A DNA stretch of 64,000 nucleotides from Thysanoteuthis rhombus (taxonomy: Eukaryota; Mollusca; Cephalopoda; Oegopsida; Thysanoteuthidae), in contig OY735233.1 of the NCBI GenBank assembly GCA_963457665.1, positions 24,019,928-24,083,927 of the forward strand. The letters run 5' to 3'. This document shows positions 55,688 to 64,000 of the stretch, piece after piece. The translations under genes were made by a program, and so were the position numbers. The notes under the pieces were generated by a model. It did no database searches. It was not told the DNA's origin and worked only from the letters and a program-made list of their open reading frames with translations. Position 1 is the first letter of the stretch. Each line of letters opens with the position of its first letter.

Positions 55688-56130
55688 TAAACTAAAACTG
55701 TCAACGTAGGTTTCTGCCGTTTTTGAGCTGGTTTGGTTGGCTATCTATGTATATATGTCTCATGCGCACAGGCCCCGCCAATGTTACTGGACTGGAAATC
55801 AGAACATTTACTCTTTATTGTGTCCAGAAAAAAACCGGCTTTTTTTTGTTTTTTAAAAATATCTCCCGTTGATAGATTTTAAGGGAGGGCGTATTCAATT
55901 TGCAATGTAAATTTCAGCTAAATAAGTCCCGGTTGCATTCACACTTGTTTTTTTCGTTTTTGTTTTTTTTGTTGTTGAAAATTCAGACTATTTTTAGCGA
56001 TCAATGTTTGACGAAAGACGAGGGAAATAACTTTAAATCCATTGATTTCTAATTTTTGATTGATCACCCCACAACATGCTGCCGAAAAATTTTAGTCACG
56101 TGTCAGTTTCTAGTGATTGACTAACCAGAC
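55688..56130 (+). mobile_element. Family A element, near full length
   Basis: Starts taaactaaaactgtcaacgt. The middle contains caatttgcaatgtaaatttc. It ends ttagtcacgtgtcagtttct and tgattgactaaccag. About 440 bp, in the opposite orientation to 54705-55115. Confidence 0.65.
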
Positions 56131-56230
56131 CTATTTTTGTGCATGTATGTAATTATAAAAATCTGTCTATTAGCATGTATGTATATACGACACACATGCT
56201 GATACATATTCATTACATGCAAGGTCTATC

Positions 56231-56740
56231 TGAAACGTATTTATCCATTTTGAATATCTCGAGATTTGGCTGGACAGCCCTTATGTAACTTGGTCACCAA
56301 TCAGTGAGAAACATCCTTCGTTTGTGTGAACTAACACTCTCCCGACAGGTTATTTAGTCGGCCGTGAGGTAACACAATTCAGTGAACTGTGTGATTGGTA
56401 GCATTCATAGTGGCCAAGCGAATCGTTCTTCACGTCTCATGCAGGGCTTCGATGGCAAACCACCGCATCACCCAGGTCCGTCACCTTCCCCACAGTTCAG
56501 ATTTGTCTCCCCGTGACCCCTTGCGTTCCCCAAAGAGATTTTTGACTGTGGACGAGATTATGGAGAACATATCGAAGCACCCGAGTGTGATCTCAAAAGG
56601 GGATATTTCTGATTGTTTTTGAGGGTTATGGGACTCAGGGATAAGTATATGAGAGAATGTACTCTAAAGGAGTCTAAGGCACCATGGCCCTAGGTAGGCT
56701 TATTTTCGTAAACAATGAATGGCTGGATACTTTTCAAACA
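56231..56740 (+). mobile_element. Mariner-like element, internally deleted, both ends present
   Basis: The left end is TGAAACGTATTTATCCATTT. The right end read inward is TTTGAAAAGTATCCAGCCAT. These are imperfect inverted ends about 510 bp apart. The 5' non-coding stretch (gttatttagtcggccgtgag) matches the 17.9, 39.9 and 62.4 kb copies. After an internal deletion the transposase C-terminus follows (HSSDLSPRD, then PKRFLTVDEIMENISKHPSV and ISKGDISDCF), matching the mariner pattern SPDLAPCDF ... FPK ... TVDEI ... ISK-x-x-F-x-x-CF. A stop follows. No catalytic core. Confidence 0.75.
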
Positions 56741-56776
56741 GATATATATCTATTATTTATCTATCAATTTATCTAA

Positions 56777-56777
<1 letters not shown>

Positions 56778-56824
<47 letters not shown>

Positions 56825-56865
56825 AGAGAGAGGGAGAGGGAGAGAGAGAGGGCTGAGAGAGAGAA
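56778..56865. repeat. (GA)n microsatellite
   Basis: GA run with GGGA interruptions. Arg/Glu and Ser/Leu frames are artefacts. Confidence 0.95.
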
Positions 56866-57335
56866 TATACTTGAGAATACGTATACATTTAGGTGATTTA
56901 TCTTGATGTGTGGAATGAAAAGAACAAAATTCAACCGAGAAAAAACATAGACAAGAAAGCTCCTCCTTCCCATTGAAAATCGTGCCGAACGTAAATGGAA
57001 ATAAATTGTATTTTGAATAGTATATTGTGACGTCATAGAGTCAACGAGTGCAGCATGTTGTCTGCTAGCAAAAAAAAAAAAGAAAAGAAAAAGGAAAGAA
57101 ATGAACCAGCGTCGACAAGGAAGTTGGTTCAATTCGTGACAGGGGTGGTGGGGCGGCAATATGCCTAGATAACAATCAAAGGGAAGTAATTGTGCTTAGA
57201 TAAAAAATCGTTTATGGATTCATTTCACTTTGAATAATATATGTTTTTAATTTTTAATAGTTTATTTGGTACGGAGTTTTCGATTCCGCTAAATCGAATT
57301 GAGACGGCATATCAATCTTTTCTGTCTTCTGACAC
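56866..57335. other. No gene recognised
   Basis: Poly-A with purines near 57070-57100. No other feature. Confidence 0.4.
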
Positions 57336-57339
57336 ACGC

Positions 57340-57415
57340 ATACATTCGGACACGTACACACGCACACCTGCACTGACACATACACATACACAGATATAGA
57401 CACACACATAGACAC

Positions 57416-57450
<35 letters not shown>

Positions 57451-57660
57451 CAGACAAACATTCAAGCACAGACATGTATATACATACACACACTCACAAG
57501 CAGACAGACACACACGCACACAGTAAGACATAAGCACACATGCACATGCATAGAGACAGACACATACACACACAGAGGCACACACATAGAGACACACACA
57601 CACACGTAGAGAGAGACACACACAGAAACACGCATACACACACAGACACACATGTGCATG
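57340..57660. repeat. CA/GA-rich microsatellite complex
   Basis: Interrupted CA, CAGA, CATA and GA repeats over 320 bp. The minus strand reads as Cys/Val-rich frames because of TG and GTGT strings. Not coding. Confidence 0.9.
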
Positions 57661-58350
57661 TGTGTGAATACATGAAACAGTGATGTATGTGTCCGTTGAT
57701 TATTTATTAACTTCCTGCTTTTGTAGACTCTAAGTCTCCCACAAAGACATGAATTATTTTTGCACACACACATCTATCTATCTATCTATCAGTTAACATA
57801 CAATGTGACCCATAAGTTGTTTCATCATTTAAAAATTGAATATCTCTACCTCTACCAACGTAGATTCAGGGGGCAGATCTACGGAAAATTTCTTCCCCTG
57901 ACGATAGCATTGGCAAAGATAATATCCCTTTGAGTGATTTTCTAAAATATATTTTTCATTTTCTGTTTTGTATTTGAAACAACGCCCTTTGGGAATCTGG
58001 GAGAAATCATGACCGATCAGCATATAGAAAAAATTGAATGTTATTTGTAAAATTCAGTTCTATGTTATTTGATCATGAAGGTGTTTGGAGCCATAGGGAC
58101 AGTCCCAAAGAGTCCAACGACGTGGATTGAAAAATAGAGAATCCGGGGAAGGATCATCCGACTGAAATGCTGGAATACTGAGTAAAGTCCTGGAGTGTTG
58201 AAGAGGCTGGTTGTTACTGGATAACCACTGAAAGCTGCCAAGTATGATAAGTCAACGATTGCAATAATTTCAAAAATGAGAATCAGGAGGATAAGAATAA
58301 ATATAATGATATGATGATACGAATAACAAAAATGAAATAAACTATTTTTT
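57661..58350. other. No gene recognised
   Basis: Short (TCTA)n at 57774-57791. A 64-codon minus-strand frame at 57829-58023 has no recognisable motif. Confidence 0.4.
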
Positions 58351-58354
58351 TATC

Positions 58355-58520
58355 ACTGGCAATTTCCACAGGAAAACACGTAAAATAGAGTTAAAAAATC
58401 TAAAAACATCTACATTCAGGCGAATCTAGATGTTATCAATAAAATCGTCAGAATAAAACCCCCAAAAGGTTAAAAAGTTTTTTTTTTGTTTTTTTTTAAA
58501 TAAACAGATCTGGTTGGGTC
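58355..58520 (+). mobile_element. Family B SINE-like repeat, truncated
   Basis: atcactggcaatttccacag, then gaatctagatgttatcaata and cgtcagaataaaaccccc follow the family order, then poly-T. The 3' end block is missing. Confidence 0.5.
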
Positions 58521-59055
58521 AGTGGTCCCTAACTAGGTGTTGGATTGATATATGCACCTCACATATTTTTCTAGAAAGCGATTTTTAAAATTTGGGTAAG
58601 AGCTCTCAAGAAAAAGAATCAACAAAAATACAATATTCGGTTACTAGTTTGGGTCAATAAATTCAATCTTTTGAGGTTAAGATTTGCACTGCGACGAGAT
58701 TCAACTTTTGAAATACCGAATTCAATGGCCTTAATCTACAAACTGATGAATCGGTCATGAATGCAGACCACTTGTAGTGTAGAAGGGAAATAGCAAAGAA
58801 GATCAAAAGGGTAGAAAAAATAGACACGAGACGAATTTTATTTATACGAGACGAAAAAGACAAACACTGAAGAATCTTAAAAAAGATCTATGCTCTGTGG
58901 TGATATGGACGATTAGCTTATTGCCTCACACAAAGGAGAAAGGAAGAATTTGAATAAGTTCTTGTTCTATCAACCATTCATGAGTGAATGATGCTACGTT
59001 AAAAAAATTATGGTAAAAAATAAAACTATAGATGTATGCCAGGGTTTTTCAAGCC
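58521..59055. other. No gene recognised
   Basis: AT-rich; no supported feature. Confidence 0.4.
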
Positions 59056-59060
59056 GACGT

Positions 59061-59195
59061 CATCATCATCATCATCAGTCTTTTAACGTCCGTCGTTGGA
59101 CATAGACCTTCCCCAGGAATTGCCATACTGCTCTATTATGGGTGTCGCAGAGCCAGTACTTCCTAAACTTGTCTAGCTCGTCTCTCCATCTAATT
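59061..59195 (-). mobile_element. RTE-type LINE 3' terminal fragment
   Basis: (TCA)n tail, cagtcttttaacgtccgtcg, ttggacatagaccttcccca and ctagctcgtctctccatcta. Only the last ~135 bp of the LINE. Shortest copy here, and among the least diverged. Confidence 0.88.
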
Positions 59196-59367
59196 ATTCA
59201 AGAGAGATTACACGGCTTACAAAAAATCAAACACCCAAATTTCGAAGTAATAATGACCAACATTCGCAATTAGTGTCTTTTGAACCTGACATACAGTTGG
59301 CAGTGGGGTGAGGGGTCCATATCCACCAACGACTTCAAGACCAACCCTTGTAATTTTAGACCAGGAC

Positions 59368-59667
59368 CCAGTGTTGCCAATCCAGCGCTTTTCCAGCTAA
59401 ATATAGCACGTTTGTAGTTTTGGCAGCGTGAAAATCCAACGAGCAGTGCCATTTGAAACACACTTTAACGACATTTCTTTGGCTTAAAAAAAAAGGGAAA
59501 AAAAGGCCATTTTAGCCATTTCATATCCTATATTAGCTAAATGTTGCTACTTTTAGCCATTTAAATGGTCAAAATGGCTGGAAATGTTGTTAGTGCATTT
59601 GGTGTTTATGACACTTTTTTTTAAGGTTGATTTAACGCGAAAAGTCTTATTGAGTCACAACACTGCA
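59368..59667. mobile_element. Possible hAT-like remnant
   Basis: cagtgttgccaatccagcgc near the left and gtcacaacactg near the right give CAGTGTTG-type inverted ends, a known hAT style. A second cttgcaacactg-like end lies at 59725. No target duplication is visible. Low confidence. Confidence 0.25.
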
Positions 59668-59669
59668 TT

Positions 59670-60165
59670 GACGTCCCTTTCCTAAAAAAAAAAAATACAA
59701 TTGTACTGGACCGGGTTGCTGGTTTGCAACACTGCATAAATCAAAAGAACCATTCCTTAAAATCAAACGTTTCTGGTTTATGTAGATATATCCGCGCTCG
59801 TCCGACTTCCTTGCATACTTTTGATGCGTTTTTTTCCCTAAGTGTAATCCATATTTTGTGCAAGACTGTGAATAGAGAATGATATTCAAACGTCGCTCTG
59901 AATCTGAGCTTAGAATTGAGTTGCTTATTGGAAGTGCCAAGCTCATCCAACCCAATCAGAAACGAGGCTACCCCATAGTTGTGGATAGTGGTGTAGAGCG
60001 GTGCAAACGATAGCGAGGGGTAGAATAGCATTGGCTGGAGTGAGCAACGACACCCCGGTTGCTTGTCGCCCCTGTCTAATTCACCAATCGCAAACGGGCC
60101 GAGTAATTAGTAATGTGATATATGGAGCCTGAGAAGTGGGTGTGCTGAAGCTAGCGTAAGCACTC
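59670..60165. other. No gene recognised
   Basis: Overlapping minus-strand frames up to 102 codons have no recognisable motif. Confidence 0.4.
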
Positions 60166-60231
60166 TATTTGCTATATATATATATATATAGGTTTCAATT
60201 CTGCCTCGCAGTACAGGATGGGATAAAGAAA

Positions 60232-60455
60232 AAGTCTATAGCCACACTAAAGAGATGCAATACATCGAAACAGCTGTCTGTGGATGACACAATAATTAAT
60301 GCTCCTCTATTCAGGATTGAGCACTCTATAAGGGAGGTAACTCATCCATTGTAAGCTTATGCAATGCTCTTCCATAGGAATAGAACACTCTGGTGGATGA
60401 GTCTATAGCCACACTGAAGAGATGTAATACATCGAAACAGCTATCTGTGGATGAC

Positions 60456-60506
<51 letters not shown>
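60232..60506. repeat. Direct repeat, 170-bp period, ending in (TA)n
   Basis: tctatagccacactaaagag ... gtggatgacacaataatta (60232-60295) recurs as tctatagccacactgaagag ... gtggatgacacaataata (60401-60464) and then runs into (TA)n at 60463-60506. It could be two units of a satellite or tandem element. Confidence 0.65.
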
Positions 60507-60512
<6 letters not shown>

Positions 60513-60602
60513 CGCATCAAAAGAAACGAATAGAGCAGATATAGACTGATAATAAACGAGATGAAAATTTGGAGTGAAAACAGTTATTTGGGCCATTACC
60601 GG

Positions 60603-60800
60603 CGGCTGTTTTCTTCTTCGAAGGTAAGAACAATGGTATGTTGAAGCGGCAACCCTATTTTGTCATAGGTTCGATTCCTACAGCAGCCCGATTTTCTTTT
60701 CACGTTGTCTTGGCCAAGTGATGCATTAACCATGTAATGACGGCAGATCATTTCAAATAGGTGTTTCAATATAATATAATGCAATTTATGATCATTCTGT
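60603..60800 (+). mobile_element. tRNA-derived SINE, family S1, with foldable acceptor stem
   Basis: The head runs 60604-60688. The 5' ggctgtt and 3' agcagcc pair over seven positions (one G-U). The B box/T loop is ataggttcgattcctac. The A-box region (ttcgaaggtaagaac) is eroded. Body: cgttgtcttggccaagtgat, accatgtaatgacggcagat and tcaatataatataatgcaat, matching 44490-44622. Confidence 0.7.
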
Positions 60801-60824
60801 CGCATCATATATCCATTTCTTCAT

Positions 60825-60825
<1 letters not shown>

Positions 60826-60901
<76 letters not shown>
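60826..60901. repeat. (AC)n(TA)n microsatellite
   Basis: AC run at 60827-60847 followed by TA to 60901. Confidence 0.95.
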
Positions 60902-60902
<1 letters not shown>

Positions 60903-61380
60903 CTTCATTCATATTTTGTGTTTTTATGAATTTAGCGTATTCATTGATGTTGTTTTAATCAAACGACCTTTATGTCTGGACAGATTCTCACCTTTCACGT
61001 TCATCTTTGCTTGTTATCTATTTCCTTTTCCCTTTGATGACATATCTGTGACGTGGAATATTCCAGTGGCTTCCATCAAAGACCCGGGACAGCCGATATG
61101 TACATTGTGAAGCTTTTGTCAGACATTTCCTAAGGGGGACCTCACCGACAAATGTTTCGCTATATATTTACTTACCTCCGACAAAAAAGTCGACAGCTCG
61201 AAGAATGCCAGGACCGAATTTGAAAAGGTTGAAAGAGTTCATAAGAAAGGAATAGGAGGAGAAGGAGAAAGAGGAGGAGAGTCAGTGGACGAAGAAAGGG
61301 GGATTTTTTTACGTCACTCTACATCATAATATTCCTTTCAAAAGAATCAATTCCCGAAAAAGAATTTAAAAGAAAGTACG

Positions 61381-61415
<35 letters not shown>

Positions 61416-61455
61416 AAGAAACCAGGGTATACAGTATTCAGAACTAATGTATACC
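60902..61455. other. No gene recognised; short GAAA/GATA repeats
   Basis: (GAAA)n/(GATA)n at 61380-61420. A 64-codon plus-strand frame (60916-61110) is hydrophobic at its N-terminus but has no other support. Confidence 0.4.

Positions 61456-61458
<3 letters not shown>

Positions 61459-61536
<78 letters not shown>
61459..61536. repeat. (TA)n microsatellite
   Basis: About 77 bp of perfect TA, among the longest in the window. Confidence 0.95.
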
Positions 61537-61537
<1 letters not shown>

Positions 61538-61989
61538 CATTTTTCATTTCCCAATGAGTTATATTGCATTCTGGACGATATTTTTCGTTTTATTATTGTG
61601 TCGATGTTTATTTATTTATTTATCTTTTCGTTTGTTTTGAACATTTTAACAGGAATCAATTAAAAAAATCAATAGGAAACAAATAATTTTATTACAGAAA
61701 CAAATGCTGCCAATTGTTGCCAAATGCTGCCAAAAATGGCATAAACCACGTAGTATTTCAAAATAACCCTCCGTAACAATAATACATGCCTGCAAATCAC
61801 GTACAGACTATTACAAGTTCGAATCCTACCGAACACAGTTTCTATGGAATTCAAAATATTGATAAGTCTTTTTCTGAAATTATAATTAGTGTAAGTGCAA
61901 GCAAAGTCACATATTGTTGAAACAGAACAGATAATTCGACAATTTGGATTGAAGCAAAAGTCAATTCAAAACAATTCACCTTTATTGAA

Positions 61990-62460
61990 GCCTCAGCGAC
62001 ATTAATGATGGGGGTTGTTCATTTCTTCGTGCGTTCCTGCAAATGTTCGACGTTTACCTGGAAAGTATGCAGCCATTTAATACACATCTCAGCGTCTCTC
62101 CCAATTTTTAAAACAGCCTACAAAGTCCTATCTCGGGATTGCTATCAGCTATGCTCTCTTCTATCTCGTCCACGGTCTGAAATCTCTTTGGGAAAAGCCA
62201 GAAGTCACAGGAAGCCAAATCTGGACTGGGAGTGCGCAGGATTAACAGACCTTGTTGATGCAATGCTGTAAATACCGGGTAGGCAGTATTACAGGATACG
62301 AGATCACTAAATAATGTATCATTGCTGACTGAATAACTCTGTGGGAGAGTGTCTCTTCACACATGCTCAGTAAGGCATCTTCTGATTGATTTCCAAATTG
62401 CATGAAGGCCAGTTCTCAAAATATTCAAAATGTCTGGATACTGTCCCGATAAACCTCAGA
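61990..62460 (-). mobile_element. Mariner-like element, internally deleted
   Basis: The 5' end lies on the right: minus-strand acagtatccagacattttga, then a 5' non-coding stretch (gagttattcagtcagcaatg). After the deletion, minus-strand codons around 62250-62160 read PDLASCDFWLF-PKRFQTVDEI (read through one frame change risk), the mariner SPDLAPCDFWLFPK ... TVDEI segment. Near 62085-62050 they read ERRAEMCIKWLHTF, matching W-x-x-R-W-x-x-C-I. The left end is not recognisable. Inactive. Confidence 0.7.
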
Positions 62461-62464
62461 TGTT

Positions 62465-63590
62465 ATGATACTTTGCCTTTTCTAAAAATCTAATGCAACA
62501 TTAAAGACATGGGGAAAAAAGTAATAAAAAGAGGACCAATCAAATATGTCGACTGATTAACAAGATACAAAGTTTTGAGACATGAAAAAGATAGACATCT
62601 TTTATACAGTTTATCTTTTTTTCGTTTCCAAATCAATCTAAAACGTCTGTTTACTGCAAAGCAAATATCGTCTGCTCACGAGGTAATCAGCGATTTGTGT
62701 TGACTTTAATTTGGTTTCATCTGCTGCGTTTGTGACAGATAGCTATGAGCTGCACGAATTTTGCATTATATTGGACCAGAGTAGTTGTTTACCAACAAGG
62801 TCCTTGGGCAGGATTTTCATAACACTTCCACTGAACTTGCCCCCCTCTCTGCCCCATCGTTCGTTATAGAGAAGAAAGTGACACTAAGTCACGTTAAATA
62901 ACTTATATGCCATAAATAACTTGTGCAATGTATAATGTACTGCGTTGTTCTTAGGTCTAAATATCTATATGTTTGAAGGGTAACAGAAAACAAAATACAA
63001 TTTGTGATACAATATATTTGAAATTAATTTTGACTAGTTTTTACCTTTATCTTAATCTATATTTGCTTTTTATCGCAACTTTGACTAGGACTGTTTTTCT
63101 ACAGTAACGAGTAAATGGTGAAATTTGTAATATTCCAGATTTTAAAAAAATGTACATGAAATACCGATCTATCATTCAAAAGTCTCACGAGTACAATCAA
63201 ACTGTTTTTTTGCTTTTAGGTTCCGCCCTCTTCCAGACACCTGGACTTAAGTTTACTCAGCCTAATGGATAATCCATCATCGGTCACAAGAGCCATTCAT
63301 GACTCAAAGAGCCTGTAAAAAACTTAACTACTTTTGATACGTTTTAATATTCAGAATTAATTCAAATTCAAATGACAGTGTCTTTCGAAAGTTGTGACTG
63401 ACAATAAGTCATTTTTTAGTAACTCCTCGTACATAGCTATTTTTGCGTATAGTTCGTCATCATAGTCAATAATTGAACAACTGCAGCGTCAAAATTTGTA
63501 GTCATATAAAAATAATTGCCTCGTAGCATAAATATGGTCATATTAAATTCCGCTTATGACATCAATGGCGTTTCCAACCGTAAAACATCC
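62465..63590. other. No gene recognised
   Basis: AT-rich; no frame over 60 codons of interest and no repeat family recognised. Confidence 0.45.
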
Positions 63591-63594
63591 TCAA

Positions 63595-63765
63595 TAGAGT
63601 GAAAAAAAAACATCTAGAAACATCTAAATTCTCCAGAATAATTAATAAACATGCAAGAAAGGAAAACAAAAACATCTTCAGAAGGGGCCTAGTGGAGTAC
63701 TGATGCTAATTTCTGAGTTTGTAGACGAATTGGTATGATCAAGAGCGCTGAAACACATAAGCACA

Positions 63766-63767
<2 letters not shown>
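63595..63767 (+). mobile_element. Family B SINE-like repeat with (TA)n 3' end
   Basis: catctagaaacatctaaatt, ctagtggagtactgatgcta, gtttgtagacgaattggtat and aagagcgctgaaacacataa in family order. The copy ends caggcatatata and runs into a 65-bp TA tract. Confidence 0.6.

Positions 63768-63833
<66 letters not shown>
63768..63833. repeat. (TA)n microsatellite
   Basis: Perfect TA repeat starting at the 3' end of family B. The last ~165 bp of the window (63834-64000) show nothing recognisable. Confidence 0.95.
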
Positions 63834-63836
<3 letters not shown>

Positions 63837-64000
63837 AACGATTTGCTACCTTTGCTGGCTACGGTTGTTCAATATCTTTGTACGCAATTCTCACACATCG
63901 TGTACAAATGTTACATATGCCGAGACACTTTGAGTCGATTAGACAAGTGCGCATTTATTTCCATCGAAATTCTCTTCCCTTCTCATCATCAACCCGTCCT

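Noticed and set aside
57254..57773. Cys/Val-rich minus-strand frames resembling short cysteine-rich peptides
   Set aside because: The Cys and Val codons come from TGT/GTG strings in a CA microsatellite complex. No signal peptide-plus-cysteine framework, and three frames are open at once, so it is not a toxin-like gene.

Overview
This window looks like non-coding DNA from an animal nuclear genome. It is AT-rich and crowded with long (TA)n, (AC)n, (GA)n, GTAT and TCTA microsatellites. It is filled with broken transposable elements of metazoan type: RTE-like and CR1-like LINEs, mariner, hAT, pogo/Tigger and TTAA-type DNA elements, and tRNA- and 5S-derived SINEs. I saw no operons, prokaryotic gene density or ribosome binding sites. 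A mollusc, perhaps a cephalopod, would fit the (TA)n-rich, SINE- and RTE-rich character. That is an inference from general resemblance, not something the sequence proves.

I cannot support any cellular protein-coding gene. The longest open frames (about 400 codons on the minus strand at 12.5-13.9 kb) are an artefact of a purine-rich tract whose complement contains almost no stop codons. The only frames with recognisable protein homology are transposon relics. The best is a nearly complete RTE-type LINE at 30.4-33.25 kb (minus strand), with an apurinic endonuclease domain and a reverse transcriptase broken by one stop and several small frameshifts. At least nine more fragments of the same family lie at 7.2, 7.5, 22.3, 24.9, 37.6, 42.4, 44.7, 47.6 and 59.1 kb. 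A CR1-like LINE tail sits at 40.6-41.0 kb. Mariner relics sit at 17.9, 39.4, 56.2 and 62.0 kb.

Layout. 0-12 kb: scattered non-autonomous repeats, an AT-rich minisatellite (5.4-5.95 kb), a head-to-head RTE palindrome seeded next to an (ATC)n tract (7.08-7.93 kb) and a palindromic copy of the commonest short repeat, 'family A' (8.2-8.77 kb). 12-14 kb: purine-rich tract with a 65-67 bp minisatellite. 14-30 kb: TTAA-type MITE, families A, E and F, RTE tails, a hAT-like MITE and microsatellites. 30-36 kb: the main RTE copy lodged in a hAT-like MITE, a GC-richer 107-bp tandem repeat, a hAT element with an 8-bp target duplication, and a recurring D+hAT composite. 37-48 kb: RTE, mariner, CR1, family A, tRNA-SINE and Tigger-like remains. 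48-56 kb: GATC-rich minisatellite, foldback element, a SINE whose body is tandemly triplicated, and tRNA-like and 5S-like sequences. 56-64 kb: mariner derivative, microsatellites and SINEs.

The elements do not work together as a system. What they record is repeated insertion, 5' truncation, inversion and tandem growth, with several element tails apparently seeding microsatellites. Repeat letters (A, B, C, D, E, F, G, S1) are labels made up for this report. They rest on similarity read by eye between copies in this window.
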